Assembly (NCBI GenBank): GCA_014584315.1
Contig: JACTNA010000025.1
Span: 1-43,680, forward strand
Direction of reading: 5' to 3'
Origin: Planctomycetota bacterium
GTDB lineage: Bacteria; Planctomycetota; Phycisphaerae; Phycisphaerales; UBA1924
Length of the DNA: 43,680 nt
Position numbers and translations under genes: made by a program. Of the stretch, positions 26,314-39,420 are shown in pieces (position 1 is the stretch's first letter; each line of letters opens with the position of its first letter). Below the pieces are notes generated by a model. The model ran no database searches. It was given only the letters and a program-made list of their open reading frames with translations, and was not told the origin of the DNA.

Positions 26314-26384
26314 GCCGGCGCGTGATCGCACACACACCGCGCGCCCCGCGACGGGGCGCGCCCGAAGCACGGAAGGGTCCCACC

Positions 26385-27032
26385 ATGTTCAAGAAGATCA
26401 CACGCACCCTGACCGCGGCCACGGCCCTGGCGTCGGCGTTCGCCCCGGCCTTCGCGGGCGTCTGGCCGCACGCGGACGGCATGATGAAGCACGTCATGGT
26501 CGGTCTTGAGAACCAGACGATCATGGTTCACGTCGAGGGCGATCCGCTGGAGTCGATGGAGATGCTGCGGTACCCCGGCGAGTCGTACACGCCGCCCGCC
26601 GACGTGCTGAACGGGATGTACTACAACAGCCGGTACGGGTGGATGGCGGACGGCTTCATCACCCTGCCCGACGGGGCGGGCGTGTTCGTCTCGGTCCTGT
26701 CGTCGGATGCCGGCCTGATGGTCTACGAGGGCGGCATGCGTTCGATGAAGCACACGCACACCTACGCCCCGATCCTCGGGACGGACGGCTCGGACCCGTT
26801 CTGGCTCTGGGGCGGCACGATGGTGCACAACTGGCACTCCGCCACCGACCCGGGAGCGTACAGCGCGACCTACAGCGTGTACGTCGGGGACGTGGCGACC
26901 GGCGTGCCGCTGGACGGGTACACGCCCGGACAGGCCACCCTCTACTTCCACGCGGTGCCGTCTCCCGGCGCGCTCGTCGCGCTCGCGCTGGGCGCGTGCC
27001 TCCTCGCCCGGCGCGGACGGGAGGTGCGGTGA
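26385..27032 (+). CDS. Exported protein with PEP-CTERM-like tail (paralogue 1)
   Basis: This 215-residue protein has the signal peptide FKKITRTLTAATALASAFAPAFA. The body begins GVWPHADGMMKHVMVGLENQTIMVHVEGDP. It is homologous to the next gene over its whole body: DVLNGMYYNSRYGWMADGFITLPD aligns with SVLNGSAYNGQFGWLANGFINLPA, and YAPILGTDGSDPFWLWGGTMVHNW aligns with FEPILGTDGAPLRWEWNGTMTHNW. The tail is VPSPGALVALALGACLLARRGR, a PEP-CTERM-like sorting signal. GGAAGGG precedes the ATG. The domain is not one I recognise; the His and Met residues at its start (MMKHV; MNHV in paralogue 2) are conserved in both. Confidence 0.8.
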   Translation: MFKKITRTLTAATALASAFAPAFAGVWPHADGMMKHVMVGLENQTIMVHVEGDPLESMEMLRYPGESYTPPADVLNGMYYNSRYGWMADGFITLPDGAGVFVSVLSSDAGLMVYEGGMRSMKHTHTYAPILGTDGSDPFWLWGGTMVHNWHSATDPGAYSATYSVYVGDVATGVPLDGYTPGQATLYFHAVPSPGALVALALGACLLARRGREVR

Positions 27033-27724
27033 TGCGTCGCGCCATGTTGACCGCCGCCTGCGCGCTCGCCTGCGGCCCGGCGTCCGGATCGCAGCCCAAG
27101 ATGGGCGGCGAGATGAACCACGTGCTCGTCTCGCTCTACCAGAAGACGGTGTACGTCACCATCGAGCGTCCCTGGGAACTGCCCCTCACGCTCTACGACT
27201 ACGGTGAGGTCTACGACGGGCCTGCGTCGGTACTCAACGGGTCGGCCTACAACGGGCAGTTCGGGTGGCTCGCCAACGGCTTCATCAATCTGCCCGCCGA
27301 CGCGACCATGTGGGTCGAGGCGGTCGAGCAGACGGACGGCCTGCGCACGCACGCGCAGGGCACGTTCGAGCCGATCCTGGGCACCGATGGCGCGCCGTTG
27401 CGCTGGGAGTGGAACGGCACGATGACGCACAACTGGTCCAGCGCGTTCTCGTTCGGCGACTACGCCGCCACCTACCGCGTCTTCGTGGGGTACTTCGATG
27501 GGACGCCGTACCCGGGCTACAGCCCCGGCGAGGTCACGCTGGCCTGGGCATGGCCGTGCGATGCGGACTTCAACGGCGACACGGTCATCAACTCGCTCGA
27601 CTTCATCGCGTACCTGAACGGCTACGTCGCCAACGACCCGAAGGCCGACTTCAACGGCGACACCATCGTCAACTCACTGGACTTCATCGCCTTCCTCAAC
27701 GCCTACGTGGCCGGCTGCCCGTAA
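27032..27724 (+). CDS. Exported protein with GC-type dockerin-like tail (paralogue 2)
   Basis: This 230-residue protein has a short signal peptide (RRAMLTAACALACGPASG). The body is homologous to the preceding gene, but residues about 172-230 are instead two DFNGDT(V/I)xNSLDFIA(Y/F)LNxYV modules ending in GCP. Each module matches a calcium-binding dockerin-like F-hand (D, N, D, T spacing). The start overlaps the previous stop (TGATG), with GGAGG upstream, so expression is coupled. The two proteins therefore carry the same ectodomain with different anchors. Confidence 0.85.
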   Translation: MRRAMLTAACALACGPASGSQPKMGGEMNHVLVSLYQKTVYVTIERPWELPLTLYDYGEVYDGPASVLNGSAYNGQFGWLANGFINLPADATMWVEAVEQTDGLRTHAQGTFEPILGTDGAPLRWEWNGTMTHNWSSAFSFGDYAATYRVFVGYFDGTPYPGYSPGEVTLAWAWPCDADFNGDTVINSLDFIAYLNGYVANDPKADFNGDTIVNSLDFIAFLNAYVAGCP

Positions 27725-27813
27725 TGCCGCGGCACGGCCCGGGCGGGCGCGGACGCCGGGAGACAGATCCCTCGGCGCGGGTCGAGGGGCTTCTCCTGCG
27801 CGCGGGGGCGTGG

Positions 27814-27825
27814 TAGGATGACGGC
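27814..27825 (+). promoter_or_regulatory. Leaderless-type -10 for clpS
   Basis: TAGGAT (27814-27819), then GACGGC, then ATG at 27826. There is no SD. Confidence 0.45.
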
Positions 27826-28188
27826 ATGACGGAGGTTGCGACCACCACCCAGACCCGGCCGAGCGCGGCGGACAAGCCCGAGACGAAGCAGCCGCGCCTG
27901 TGGAACGTCGTGCTGCTGGATGACGACGAACACTCGTACGAGTACGTCATCGCGATGATGCAACGCCTCTTCGCGCACCCGAAGGAGCGGGCGTTCCAGA
28001 TCGCCAAGCGCGTCGACTCGCTGGGCCGCGCGATCGTGCTGACGACGCACCGCGAGCACGCCGAACTGAAGCTGCAGCAGATCCACGGGTTCGGGGCGGA
28101 CCCGTTCGTCGCCTCGTGCCGGGGGTCGATGTCGGCGGTGCTCGAGCCGGCGGACTTGGGGGGAGATGGGGAGAGTCTTGAGGCTTGA
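27826..28188 (+). CDS. clpS: ATP-dependent Clp protease adaptor ClpS
   Basis: This 120-residue protein delivers N-degron substrates to ClpAP/ClpCP. The core runs from WNVVLLDDDEHSYEYVIAMMQRLF (about 26-49; Asp pair of the N-degron pocket) to IVLTTHREHAELKLQQIHGFG (about 70-90), with the His that binds the N-terminal residue. It ends SCRGSMSAVLEPA, the usual ClpA-side strand. The first 25 residues are a polar, disordered extension. The stop codon lies inside a 7-bp tandem repeat that supplies the last residues. No clpA or clpC is adjacent. Confidence 0.92.
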   Translation: MTEVATTTQTRPSAADKPETKQPRLWNVVLLDDDEHSYEYVIAMMQRLFAHPKERAFQIAKRVDSLGRAIVLTTHREHAELKLQQIHGFGADPFVASCRGSMSAVLEPADLGGDGESLEA

Positions 28189-28225
28189 GGCTTGAGGCTT
28201 GGGGCTTGGGGCTTGGGGCTTGGGG
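28177..28225. repeat. Tandem 7-bp repeat over the clpS stop
   Basis: There are seven units: three of CTTGAGG (28177-28197), then four of CTTGGGG (28198-28225). The clpS TGA (28186-28188) falls in the second unit. Copy-number change would leave the ClpS fold untouched. Confidence 0.9.
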
Positions 28226-28260
28226 CGTGGGGTCGGCGGTGGGAAACGACCCGAATTGGC

Positions 28261-28289
28261 TTGTGGTCCCCCCCGCCCTGCGGTAGCGT
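28261..28289 (+). promoter_or_regulatory. Promoter for the kelch-like dockerin protein
   Basis: TTGTGG (28261-28266), a 17-nt spacer containing a C7 run, and TAGCGT (28284-28289). A leader of about 37 nt follows with an SD (GAGAGGA). Confidence 0.4.
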
Positions 28290-28332
28290 GGCGATCGTCG
28301 ATCGACCCGGGGCGAAGAGAGAGGACTGACCC

Positions 28333-29715
28333 ATGGACCTTGCCCGTGTTCTGTCGGCCGCTGCGCTCGCGTTCCCGGCCTGCGCGTTCGCCCAGTGCGA
28401 TCCGGCCTGGGACGCCTCGCCGGGTATCACCGGTCTCGGGGACGGCTACGCCGAGGCCTCCATGCCGTGGGACGACGGCGCCGGGGAGGCCTTGTATGTG
28501 GGCGGATCGTTCACCAAGATCGGGGGCATCAGCAATCTGCGCGGGATCGCGCGCTGGAGCCCCGGGACGGGCGCGTACTCGAAGCTCGGCGGCGGGCTTT
28601 CGTTCGGCAACACCAACGGCTTCGTCACGAGCATCGAACCGTTCGACACGGGCGCGGACGAACTGCTGGTTGTGGGCGGGTTCTTCGCGTCCGCGGGCGG
28701 CGTGAGCGATACGCAGAGCCTCGCCGCGTGGGACGGGAGCGCCTGGCGTTCGCTCGGCGCGGGCTTCGTCGCGCCCGATGCCGTCTGGGGGCTGGTCACG
28801 GGCGACTTCGGGGACGGGCTTCGGCTGTACATCTGCGGCGGGTTCACGACGATTGCCGGGCAGCCCGCCAGCGGGGTGGCCTCGTGGGACGGCGCATCGC
28901 TGAGCGTGGTCGGCGAGGGGACGGGCATGACCGGCTTCAGCCCCTTCGTGAACGAGATGGTCCTCTGGGACGACGGCTCCGGGCTTGCGCTGTACGCGGT
29001 CGGCCGCTTCTCGTCCATCGACGGCGTCAACGCCGCGCTCGCCGCGCGGTTCCGCCCGGGCACGGGCTGGGAACGCATCGGCAACGGGCTGATCGCCCCG
29101 CAGCAGACCACCACGCTGGACGCCGCCGTTCTGTTCGACGACGGCACGGGCGTCGCGCTGTACATCGCCGGCTCGCCGTTCCGCCCCAGCGGGCAGAGCG
29201 GGAATGTGAGCGTCTGCAAATGGGACGGCACGGCTTGGAGCAAGGTCGGGCAGGACGTGGGCGGGCGCGTGACGGACCTGCGCGTCTGGGACGACGGCAC
29301 GGGGCCCGCACTCTATCTCTCCGGGACCGCCACGCCGGGCATCAACTACCTCGCACGCCTGGTCGGCGGGCAGTGGCAGACGTATCTCGGCGGGGTCGCC
29401 GGGCCGCCCGTCCCGCCCGCCAACTTCCCGTCGGTCTTCGGGCTGGGCGAGTTTCGCGGCGACCTGGTCGTGTGCGGCAACTTCGGCACGACCGGCGATG
29501 GACAGTCGGCGTCCGGTGTCGCGATCATCGAGGGATGCGCCGCGGCTTGCCCGGGCGACTTCAACGGCGACACGATCGTCAACTCGCTCGACTTCATCGC
29601 CTTCCTGAACGCCTACACATCCGACGACCCGAAGGCAGATTTCAACGGCGACACGGTCGTCAACTCGCTCGACTTCATCGGGTTCCTCAACGCCTATGTC
29701 CTCGGGTGCCCGTGA
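28333..29715 (+). CDS. Secreted kelch-like propeller protein with GC-type dockerin
   Basis: This 460-residue protein has the signal peptide VLSAAALAFPACAFAQ. The body repeats a blade-like unit of roughly 55 residues: WDDGxGxALYVGGxF, then a Gly-Gly turn, then AxWDGxxW. Clear copies are near 47-80, 100-150, 155-195, 210-260, 270-315 and 320-360. This suggests a beta-propeller, related to the WDDGSG-type repeats common in Phycisphaerae. The C-terminus (about 400-460) has two DFNGDTxVNSLDFI modules ending LGCP. It is probably a surface-displayed adhesion or binding protein. The ligand is unknown, and it converges on the sigma factor gene. Confidence 0.85.
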   Translation: MDLARVLSAAALAFPACAFAQCDPAWDASPGITGLGDGYAEASMPWDDGAGEALYVGGSFTKIGGISNLRGIARWSPGTGAYSKLGGGLSFGNTNGFVTSIEPFDTGADELLVVGGFFASAGGVSDTQSLAAWDGSAWRSLGAGFVAPDAVWGLVTGDFGDGLRLYICGGFTTIAGQPASGVASWDGASLSVVGEGTGMTGFSPFVNEMVLWDDGSGLALYAVGRFSSIDGVNAALAARFRPGTGWERIGNGLIAPQQTTTLDAAVLFDDGTGVALYIAGSPFRPSGQSGNVSVCKWDGTAWSKVGQDVGGRVTDLRVWDDGTGPALYLSGTATPGINYLARLVGGQWQTYLGGVAGPPVPPANFPSVFGLGEFRGDLVVCGNFGTTGDGQSASGVAIIEGCAAACPGDFNGDTIVNSLDFIAFLNAYTSDDPKADFNGDTVVNSLDFIGFLNAYVLGCP

Positions 29716-29739
29716 CGGGATCGAGGGCCCGGGCGGCGG

Positions 29740-30309
29740 CTACCCGTCGATCCGTCCGTCCTCGCGCAGCCCGCGCACGACTCGGCTGAACCGTTGTCGC
29801 GCGGCCGCCTCGCTCGTGCCCAACTGCTCGGCGATGGTCGCCCAGTCCAGCCCGCGCATCCGAAGTTCGACGAGGTGGCGGTCGTCGTCGGGCAGGCTTG
29901 CGCGCAGTCGCGCCCACGCCTCGGCGGCGGGGAGGGGCGGGTCGCGTTCGCCGGCGGGTTCGGGCGCCTCGTGCATGGGCACCGGGCGCGCTCCCGCGCC
30001 GCGTTTCAGCGCGTCGTCCCGGCGGGCGAGTTCGGCGAGTTTGCTCCGGACCGCGACGCGCAGGTACGCGGCGAGGGCGTGCTCGCTCTCGAAGCGCACG
30101 CGCCCGGACTGGTAGTCGTCCACGAACGAGCGGGCGATGGACTGGCAGACGTCCACGGACTCGCGCTGGTCGCGCAGCCGCCGGCCCATCTCGGCCCGCA
30201 CGACGATGCGGACCCACCGGAGCAGTTCGGCGTAGGCGCGGTCGCGCTGGGCGGGGTCGCCGTGCGCGGCCTGCGCGAGGAACGCCGAGAACGCCGCCGG
30301 TTCGCTCAT
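29740..30309 (-). CDS. ECF RNA polymerase sigma factor
   Basis: This 189-residue protein has sigma region 2 at about 25-95 (LLRWVRIVVRAEMGRRL, SVDVCQSIARSFVDDYQSG, AAYLRVAVRSKLAELARR) and region 4 at about 130-185 (LVELRMRGLDWATIAEQLGTSEAAARQRFSRVVRGL). It lacks the anti-sigma-linked C-terminal extension. It is divergent from a Ser/Thr kinase, a pairing typical of planctomycete ECF groups in which the kinase is thought to control the sigma factor. The ATG at 30309 has GGAG nearby; 30345 is an upstream in-frame start without support. TATCAT (30359-30354, minus) gives a leader of about 38 nt. Confidence 0.88.
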   Translation of the reverse strand: MSEPAAFSAFLAQAAHGDPAQRDRAYAELLRWVRIVVRAEMGRRLRDQRESVDVCQSIARSFVDDYQSGRVRFESEHALAAYLRVAVRSKLAELARRDDALKRGAGARPVPMHEAPEPAGERDPPLPAAEAWARLRASLPDDDRHLVELRMRGLDWATIAEQLGTSEAAARQRFSRVVRGLREDGRIDG

Positions 30310-30346
30310 CCGCTCCGTCCCGTCACGCCGCCACCCGGACCGCACT

Positions 30347-30359
30347 TAGAGTGATGATA
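30347..30359. promoter_or_regulatory. Abutting divergent -10 boxes of the sigma/kinase pair
   Basis: TAGAGT (30347-30352, plus) and TATCAT (30359-30354, minus) are 1 nt apart. Each predicts a start of about 30359 (plus) or 30347 (minus), so the transcripts would overlap at their 5' ends and RNA polymerase could occupy only one promoter at a time. Confidence 0.4.
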
Positions 30360-30398
30360 CGGGGCGGGCGCCGCCCCGCTGCCCGGAGGCCGCGCCCG

Positions 30399-35496
<5,098 letters not shown>

Positions 35497-35523
35497 GCGA
35501 CCGGCGATCTCGACAAGCGGGCG

Positions 35524-35647
35524 CTCACGCGGAGGCGCAGAGCGCGCGGAGAGGAGAGCCTGTCTCCTGCGGATCGTGGGAAGCCCTCGCTCGCCGGGCA
35601 CCGCGCCACTCCGCTGCGGCTCTGCGCCTCCGCGGCTCCGCGTGAGG
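35524..35647. repeat. Inverted repeat between convergent genes
   Basis: A 16-bp perfect pair, CGCGGAGGCGCAGAGC (35528-35543) and its complement (35619-35634), sits inside CTCACGCGG and CCGCGTGAG ends. It uses the same words as the outer part of the repeat at 5254-5412 but lacks the GGCACAGGC core. Confidence 0.75.
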
Positions 35648-35651
35648 CGCT

Positions 35652-37148
35652 TCACGACCCGAGCAGGTGGACGACGATGAGCAGCGCGGAGAGCGTCACG
35701 AAGTTGTGCAGGAAATGGGCCGTCACCGAGGCGATGAGCGATCCGCGCCACTCGCGCAGCAGGGCGAACATGAATCCCAGCGCGATGAGCGGCGGGGTGA
35801 AGAGCGGGCCGTAGCCGTGCATGAAGGCGAAGACGAGCGCGGCGAGCAGGCCCGCCGCCGCCGCGCCGATCCGCGCCCTGGCGTGGCGGTAGAGCGCGCC
35901 GCGGAAGATCGTCTCCTCGACGATCGGCGCCCAGACCGTCGCCATCAGGAAGAGCAGCACGACGAGGACGGCGTTGCCCGAGAGCACGAGGTCGAGCGGG
36001 GCGTTCCGCGGCATCGGCTGCTGCTCGGGCGTGCCGCGCAGCGCGGAGGAGATCAGTGTCCACAGCGCGGAGAGGACCAGGCTCAGGACGACGCCCCCGA
36101 CAAAGACCGGCAGGGCGGCGAGATAGCCCAGCACGCCGCAGCCGACCTCGCGCAGCACGCCGCGCGGCGCGTGCCAACCGGTCGCGGCCCGCCAGCGGGC
36201 GATCGGGACGCCGCGCACGACGGGCCAGAGGATCAGCACGGCCAGCCCGCCCTGGAGCGTCAGCCCGGCGACGACCGCCGCCGCGTCGCTGAGCACAAGC
36301 CCCACCAGGTCGGCGAGCACTTTCACGCCCATGAACCCGAGCAGGAACACGACGAGCGTTTCGAGATAGACGCTCCCGCCCGGCGCGGGCGGCACGAAGC
36401 GCGGGCGCAGCGACCGGCCCATGAAGAGCACCAGCCCGACCACGAGCAGGATGAACCCGACGAGGAGCGCGAGCGGGACGACGACGGCCGCGGCGAGCAC
36501 GCCCGCCGTCAGCGCGCCGGCCGCGCCGAAGATCGCCGCGCGCCGCGGGTCGTCGTCGTCGAGGCCGAAGGCGAGGGCGAGGCGGGCGAACCACCCGTGG
36601 CGTTGCACCAGCCGGTCGCGGGCCTCGTCGCCGAGCGCGTCCGGGCCTTCGGTGTAGACGGCGCGCAGCGCATCGAGGTCGGCGAGCAGCGCGGCGGCCT
36701 CGCCGTCCTCGGGCGACTCGCTCGCGCGCCGCTCGAACTCGGGGCGGAGTGCGTCGAGGCGCGCCAGCGCGCGCGCCGCGCCCTCCTCCGGCGTGGTGGC
36801 CATCTCCGCCATCGCGGCGACGGCCCGGACCTCGTCACGCGGCGTGGGGGCGGCCTTCGCCAGCGCGTCGGACGCCTCGCCGTCGGGATCGGGCATCCCC
36901 AGCCCGTGCAGCACCAGCACATACAGGCGCGCCGTCAGCCCGAACTGGTCCATGGTGGTCGCGGGCGCATCGACCTCGGCGGGCTGCGCCGGCGCGGGCT
37001 GCTGCGGGGCGAACGAACTCAGGGCCTGGATCCCCGCCACCACCAGCACGAGCAGGACGGCCAGCGCGAACGCGACCCGGCGGCTGAGGGGCGTGCCGGG
37101 GTCGGGCGGCTCTCGACGTGGTAGGCCGGGGTGGGGAGAGGAGGACAT
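35652..37148 (-). CDS. CPBP (CAAX-type) intramembrane metalloprotease
   Basis: This 498-residue protein has one N-terminal TM segment (RRVAFALAVLLVLVVAGIQALSSF) and a soluble helical region (about 60-185). About eight TM segments follow. The CPBP motifs are present: EETIFRGALYRHARARIG (motif 1, Glu-Glu and Arg), FAFMHGYG (motif 2 His) and TAHFLHN (motif 3 His/Asn). Targets of bacterial CPBP proteases are seldom known. The ATG at 37148 is preferred over the longer in-frame extension. It converges on the small dockerin gene and diverges from rplM. Confidence 0.88.
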   Translation of the reverse strand: MSSSPHPGLPRREPPDPGTPLSRRVAFALAVLLVLVVAGIQALSSFAPQQPAPAQPAEVDAPATTMDQFGLTARLYVLVLHGLGMPDPDGEASDALAKAAPTPRDEVRAVAAMAEMATTPEEGAARALARLDALRPEFERRASESPEDGEAAALLADLDALRAVYTEGPDALGDEARDRLVQRHGWFARLALAFGLDDDDPRRAAIFGAAGALTAGVLAAAVVVPLALLVGFILLVVGLVLFMGRSLRPRFVPPAPGGSVYLETLVVFLLGFMGVKVLADLVGLVLSDAAAVVAGLTLQGGLAVLILWPVVRGVPIARWRAATGWHAPRGVLREVGCGVLGYLAALPVFVGGVVLSLVLSALWTLISSALRGTPEQQPMPRNAPLDLVLSGNAVLVVLLFLMATVWAPIVEETIFRGALYRHARARIGAAAAGLLAALVFAFMHGYGPLFTPPLIALGFMFALLREWRGSLIASVTAHFLHNFVTLSALLIVVHLLGS

Positions 37149-37200
37149 GCCCCCGATGATCGGCCCGCTCGGGGGGCGGGGCCACAGGGGGAGGCGAATC

Positions 37201-37410
37201 TTGACCCGACCCGCTCGCCTGCTAGGGTTCCCGGCTGTTGATACTCCGTGCCCGGGCTGGGAGGCCCGGGAGCCTTCGGAAACCATGCCGCGGACGACGC
37301 GGCCCGCCCCGCCCGGTAGGCGGCGAGCAGACGCACCCGGCGAAGGGATTGCCCCGTCGCCAGAGCAGGACGAGTGGCCGACGCGCACCCGTCCGATCGG
37401 GAGGCCCGAC
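37201..37410 (+). promoter_or_regulatory. Promoter and structured leader of rplM-rpsI
   Basis: TTGACC (37201-37206), a 16-nt spacer and TAGGGT (37223-37228) predict a leader of about 175 nt. It holds a perfect 7-bp hairpin CCCGGGC-TGGGAG-GCCCGGG (37251-37270) and ends with GGGAGG (37399-37404). Leader-mediated control of L13 operons is known in other bacteria. I do not recognise a catalogued leader class. Confidence 0.4.
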
Positions 37411-37845
37411 GTGAGACGCCAGACGTTCTATGCCAAGCCCGGCGAGATCGAGCGTGGTTGGAAGGTGGTGGACGCCGAGGGCGTGCCGCTCGGTCGCCTC
37501 GCGGTCGAGGTGGCGACGGTGCTGATGGGCAAGCACCGGCCCGAGTACTCGCCGCACGTCGATACGGGCGAGTTCGTGATCGTGACGAACGCGACGAAGG
37601 TCGGCCTGACCGGGCGCAAGGCGGAGCAGCGGATGAAACTCCGCTACACGCGCTACCCCGGCGGCCTGAAGGCCGAGTCGTACGGCTCGGTGCGCGAGCG
37701 CCGCCCCGAGCGCCTCGTCGAGGACGCCGTGCGCCGCATGCTGCCCAAGAACCGGATCGGGCGGCACATGCTCACGAAGTTGAAGGTCTACGGCGGGCCG
37801 GACCACCCGCACCAGGCCCAGCAGCCCGTCCGCATGGAAGTCTGA
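37411..37845 (+). CDS. rplM: 50S ribosomal protein L13
   Basis: This 144-residue protein has all the L13 blocks: WKVVDAEGVPLGRLAVEVATVLMGKHRPEY, VDTGEFVIVTNATKVGLTGRK, YTRYPGGLKAESYG, DAVRRMLPKNRIGRHMLTKLKVYGGPDHPHQAQQP. A GTG start at 37411 with GGGAGG 6 nt upstream is well supported. It is cotranscribed with rpsI. Confidence 0.97.
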   Translation: MRRQTFYAKPGEIERGWKVVDAEGVPLGRLAVEVATVLMGKHRPEYSPHVDTGEFVIVTNATKVGLTGRKAEQRMKLRYTRYPGGLKAESYGSVRERRPERLVEDAVRRMLPKNRIGRHMLTKLKVYGGPDHPHQAQQPVRMEV

Positions 37846-37921
37846 TCCCCCCCACTCACACGCACACACGCGCCCGACCGCGTTTTCCCACGATCGAGAC
37901 GCACGCACCGCGAGATTCACC

Positions 37922-38419
37922 ATGACGACACTGAGGACCGACACGCCGACCCCCGCCGAGACCTCGGCGACCTCGACGCGCCCGCTGCGTGAGCCGACGC
38001 CGCCCGACGCGCAGGGCTGGTGGTGGGGCACGGGGCGGCGCAAGACGGCCGTCGCGCGGGTGCGGCTGCGTCCCGCGAAGGGCGAGGCGACGGTGAAGGT
38101 GCAGAAGTCCGGCAAGCGGTTCAAGACGGTCGAGGAGCACTTCTCGGAGGAGCGCGACCGCAACGACGCCTACGCCCCGCTGAAACTGACCAACACCTTC
38201 GGCAAGATGGAAGTCGTGATCCGGGCGGCGGGCGGCGGGACGATGGGCCAGGCCCAGGCCGTGCGGCTCGGGATCAGCCGCGCGCTGGCGGGCTACGACC
38301 CGACCTTCGAGCCTGCCCTGCGTGCCGCGGGCTTCCTGACGCGCGACGCCCGCGAGGTCGAGCGCAAGAAGTACGGGCAGGCGGGCGCACGCCGCCGGTT
38401 CCAGTTCTCCAAGCGCTGA
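37922..38419 (+). CDS. rpsI: 30S ribosomal protein S9
   Basis: This 165-residue S9 has the motifs GTGRRKTAVARVRL, NTFGKMEVVIRAAGGGTMGQAQAVRLGISRAL, LRAAGFLTRDAREVERKKYGQAGARRRFQFSKR. The C-terminal tail reaches the P-site tRNA. The first 35 residues are a Thr/Pro-rich extension that most S9 proteins lack. It follows rplM by 76 nt, which is the usual order. Confidence 0.97.
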   Translation: MTTLRTDTPTPAETSATSTRPLREPTPPDAQGWWWGTGRRKTAVARVRLRPAKGEATVKVQKSGKRFKTVEEHFSEERDRNDAYAPLKLTNTFGKMEVVIRAAGGGTMGQAQAVRLGISRALAGYDPTFEPALRAAGFLTRDAREVERKKYGQAGARRRFQFSKR

Positions 38420-38445
38420 TCGGCTCATCCACGGTCCATGCAGCG

Positions 38446-38474
38446 GCGGCCCGGGTCTGTCCCGGGCCGCTTTT
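38446..38474 (+). terminator. Rho-independent terminator of rplM-rpsI
   Basis: A perfect 10-bp stem, GCGGCCCGGG (38446-38455) with CCCGGGCCGC (38461-38470) and loop TCTGT, is followed by TTTT. Confidence 0.9.
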
Positions 38475-38558
38475 GTGGCGGGCGTGCGGGGCGGGCGCGC
38501 GCGAATCCGGCATCCACGCTTGCCGAATCGGGCCGGGGAGGCGACGATCCGCGTGCCG

Positions 38559-39338
38559 ATGTCCAGGGCCGCGTCCTCGCTCCGATTCTGGCGGCGCATC
38601 CGTCGCCGGGTGGTCTGGGCCGCCTTTGCGCTCGCGGTGGTCGCGTGCGCGGGCGCGGCGTACGCGATCGTGCTGGCGGGTCGGGCGCCCACGTGGTGGG
38701 CGGACCTCGACCCGCACGACCCGCGCCAGGCGCTGCTCGCGGAAGAGCTCGAGAACGCGGTCGGCACGCACCTGCACCTGGCCCGCGAGACCGACCCCGC
38801 GCTCGGCGCTGGCGAGCGATGGCGGAGCGAGCGTTGGCGCGTGGCCATGCGGTCCGACGACGCCAACGCGTGGCTGAACACGCGGCTGGAGGCGTGGCTC
38901 GAGAGCCTGTCGCACGGCTCGGCGTCGCTGCCCGACGAGGTGCGGCAGGTGCGCGTCGCGTTCGAGCGCGGGCGCATCCGCGTCGGCGTGCTCATCGACG
39001 ACGGACGCACGCGGCGCGTGCTCTCCGCGACGCTGCGCCCGGACCTGCGCGAGGACGGCTCGCTGTGGGTCTCGGCCGATGCGGTCGGCGTCGGACGGCT
39101 CTCGCTCCCGACCGATTGGACGCTCGGCGAGGAAGGCCCGCCCGATGCACGCGTTGTCCCGATCTCGGTCTGGAACAAGCTCGCCGCCCGCAACCTGATC
39201 GAGGCCCTGCGGGGCGGGCGGCCGCTGATGGAAGAGCCGGTGATCGAACTCATCGACGGGCGGAGGGTGCGGCTGCTGTCGATCGCGGCGCGCGATGGCC
39301 GGCTGGAGGTGGAGTGCAGGACGGAGGGGGGGCCATGA
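38559..39338 (+). CDS. Membrane-anchored protein, unknown function
   Basis: This 259-residue protein has a very basic N-terminus (RFWRRIRRRVV), then one TM segment (WAAFALAVVACAGAAYAIVLAG, about 19-40). The outer domain contains WRVAMRSDDANAWLNTRLEAWLESL, QVRVAFERGRIRVGVLI and LREDGSLWVSADAVGVGRLSLP, with a strand-rich pattern. I see no known motif; it is an orphan with a single anchor. The ATG at 38559 follows GGGGAGG. It converges on the phosphatase gene. Confidence 0.7.
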   Translation: MSRAASSLRFWRRIRRRVVWAAFALAVVACAGAAYAIVLAGRAPTWWADLDPHDPRQALLAEELENAVGTHLHLARETDPALGAGERWRSERWRVAMRSDDANAWLNTRLEAWLESLSHGSASLPDEVRQVRVAFERGRIRVGVLIDDGRTRRVLSATLRPDLREDGSLWVSADAVGVGRLSLPTDWTLGEEGPPDARVVPISVWNKLAARNLIEALRGGRPLMEEPVIELIDGRRVRLLSIAARDGRLEVECRTEGGP

Positions 39339-39341
39339 GGC

Positions 39342-39360
39342 CACAGGCGGGACGCCTGTG
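39342..39360. repeat. Palindromic repeat core, copy 3
   Basis: CACAGGC (39342-39348), GGGAC, GCCTGTG (39354-39360): the same core as at 5313 and 8629, again between convergent genes, here without clear outer arms. Confidence 0.75.
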
Positions 39361-39420
39361 CCATCGCTCACCCAGGGCTATTCGCGCACCGGTCGATAGA
39401 ACCGAATCGACCCGTTCCCA

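Noticed and set aside
37201..37410. A catalogued riboswitch (cobalamin, FMN, c-di-GMP) in the rplM leader
   Set aside because: I could not match the conserved core of any class. Only a simple hairpin is supported.
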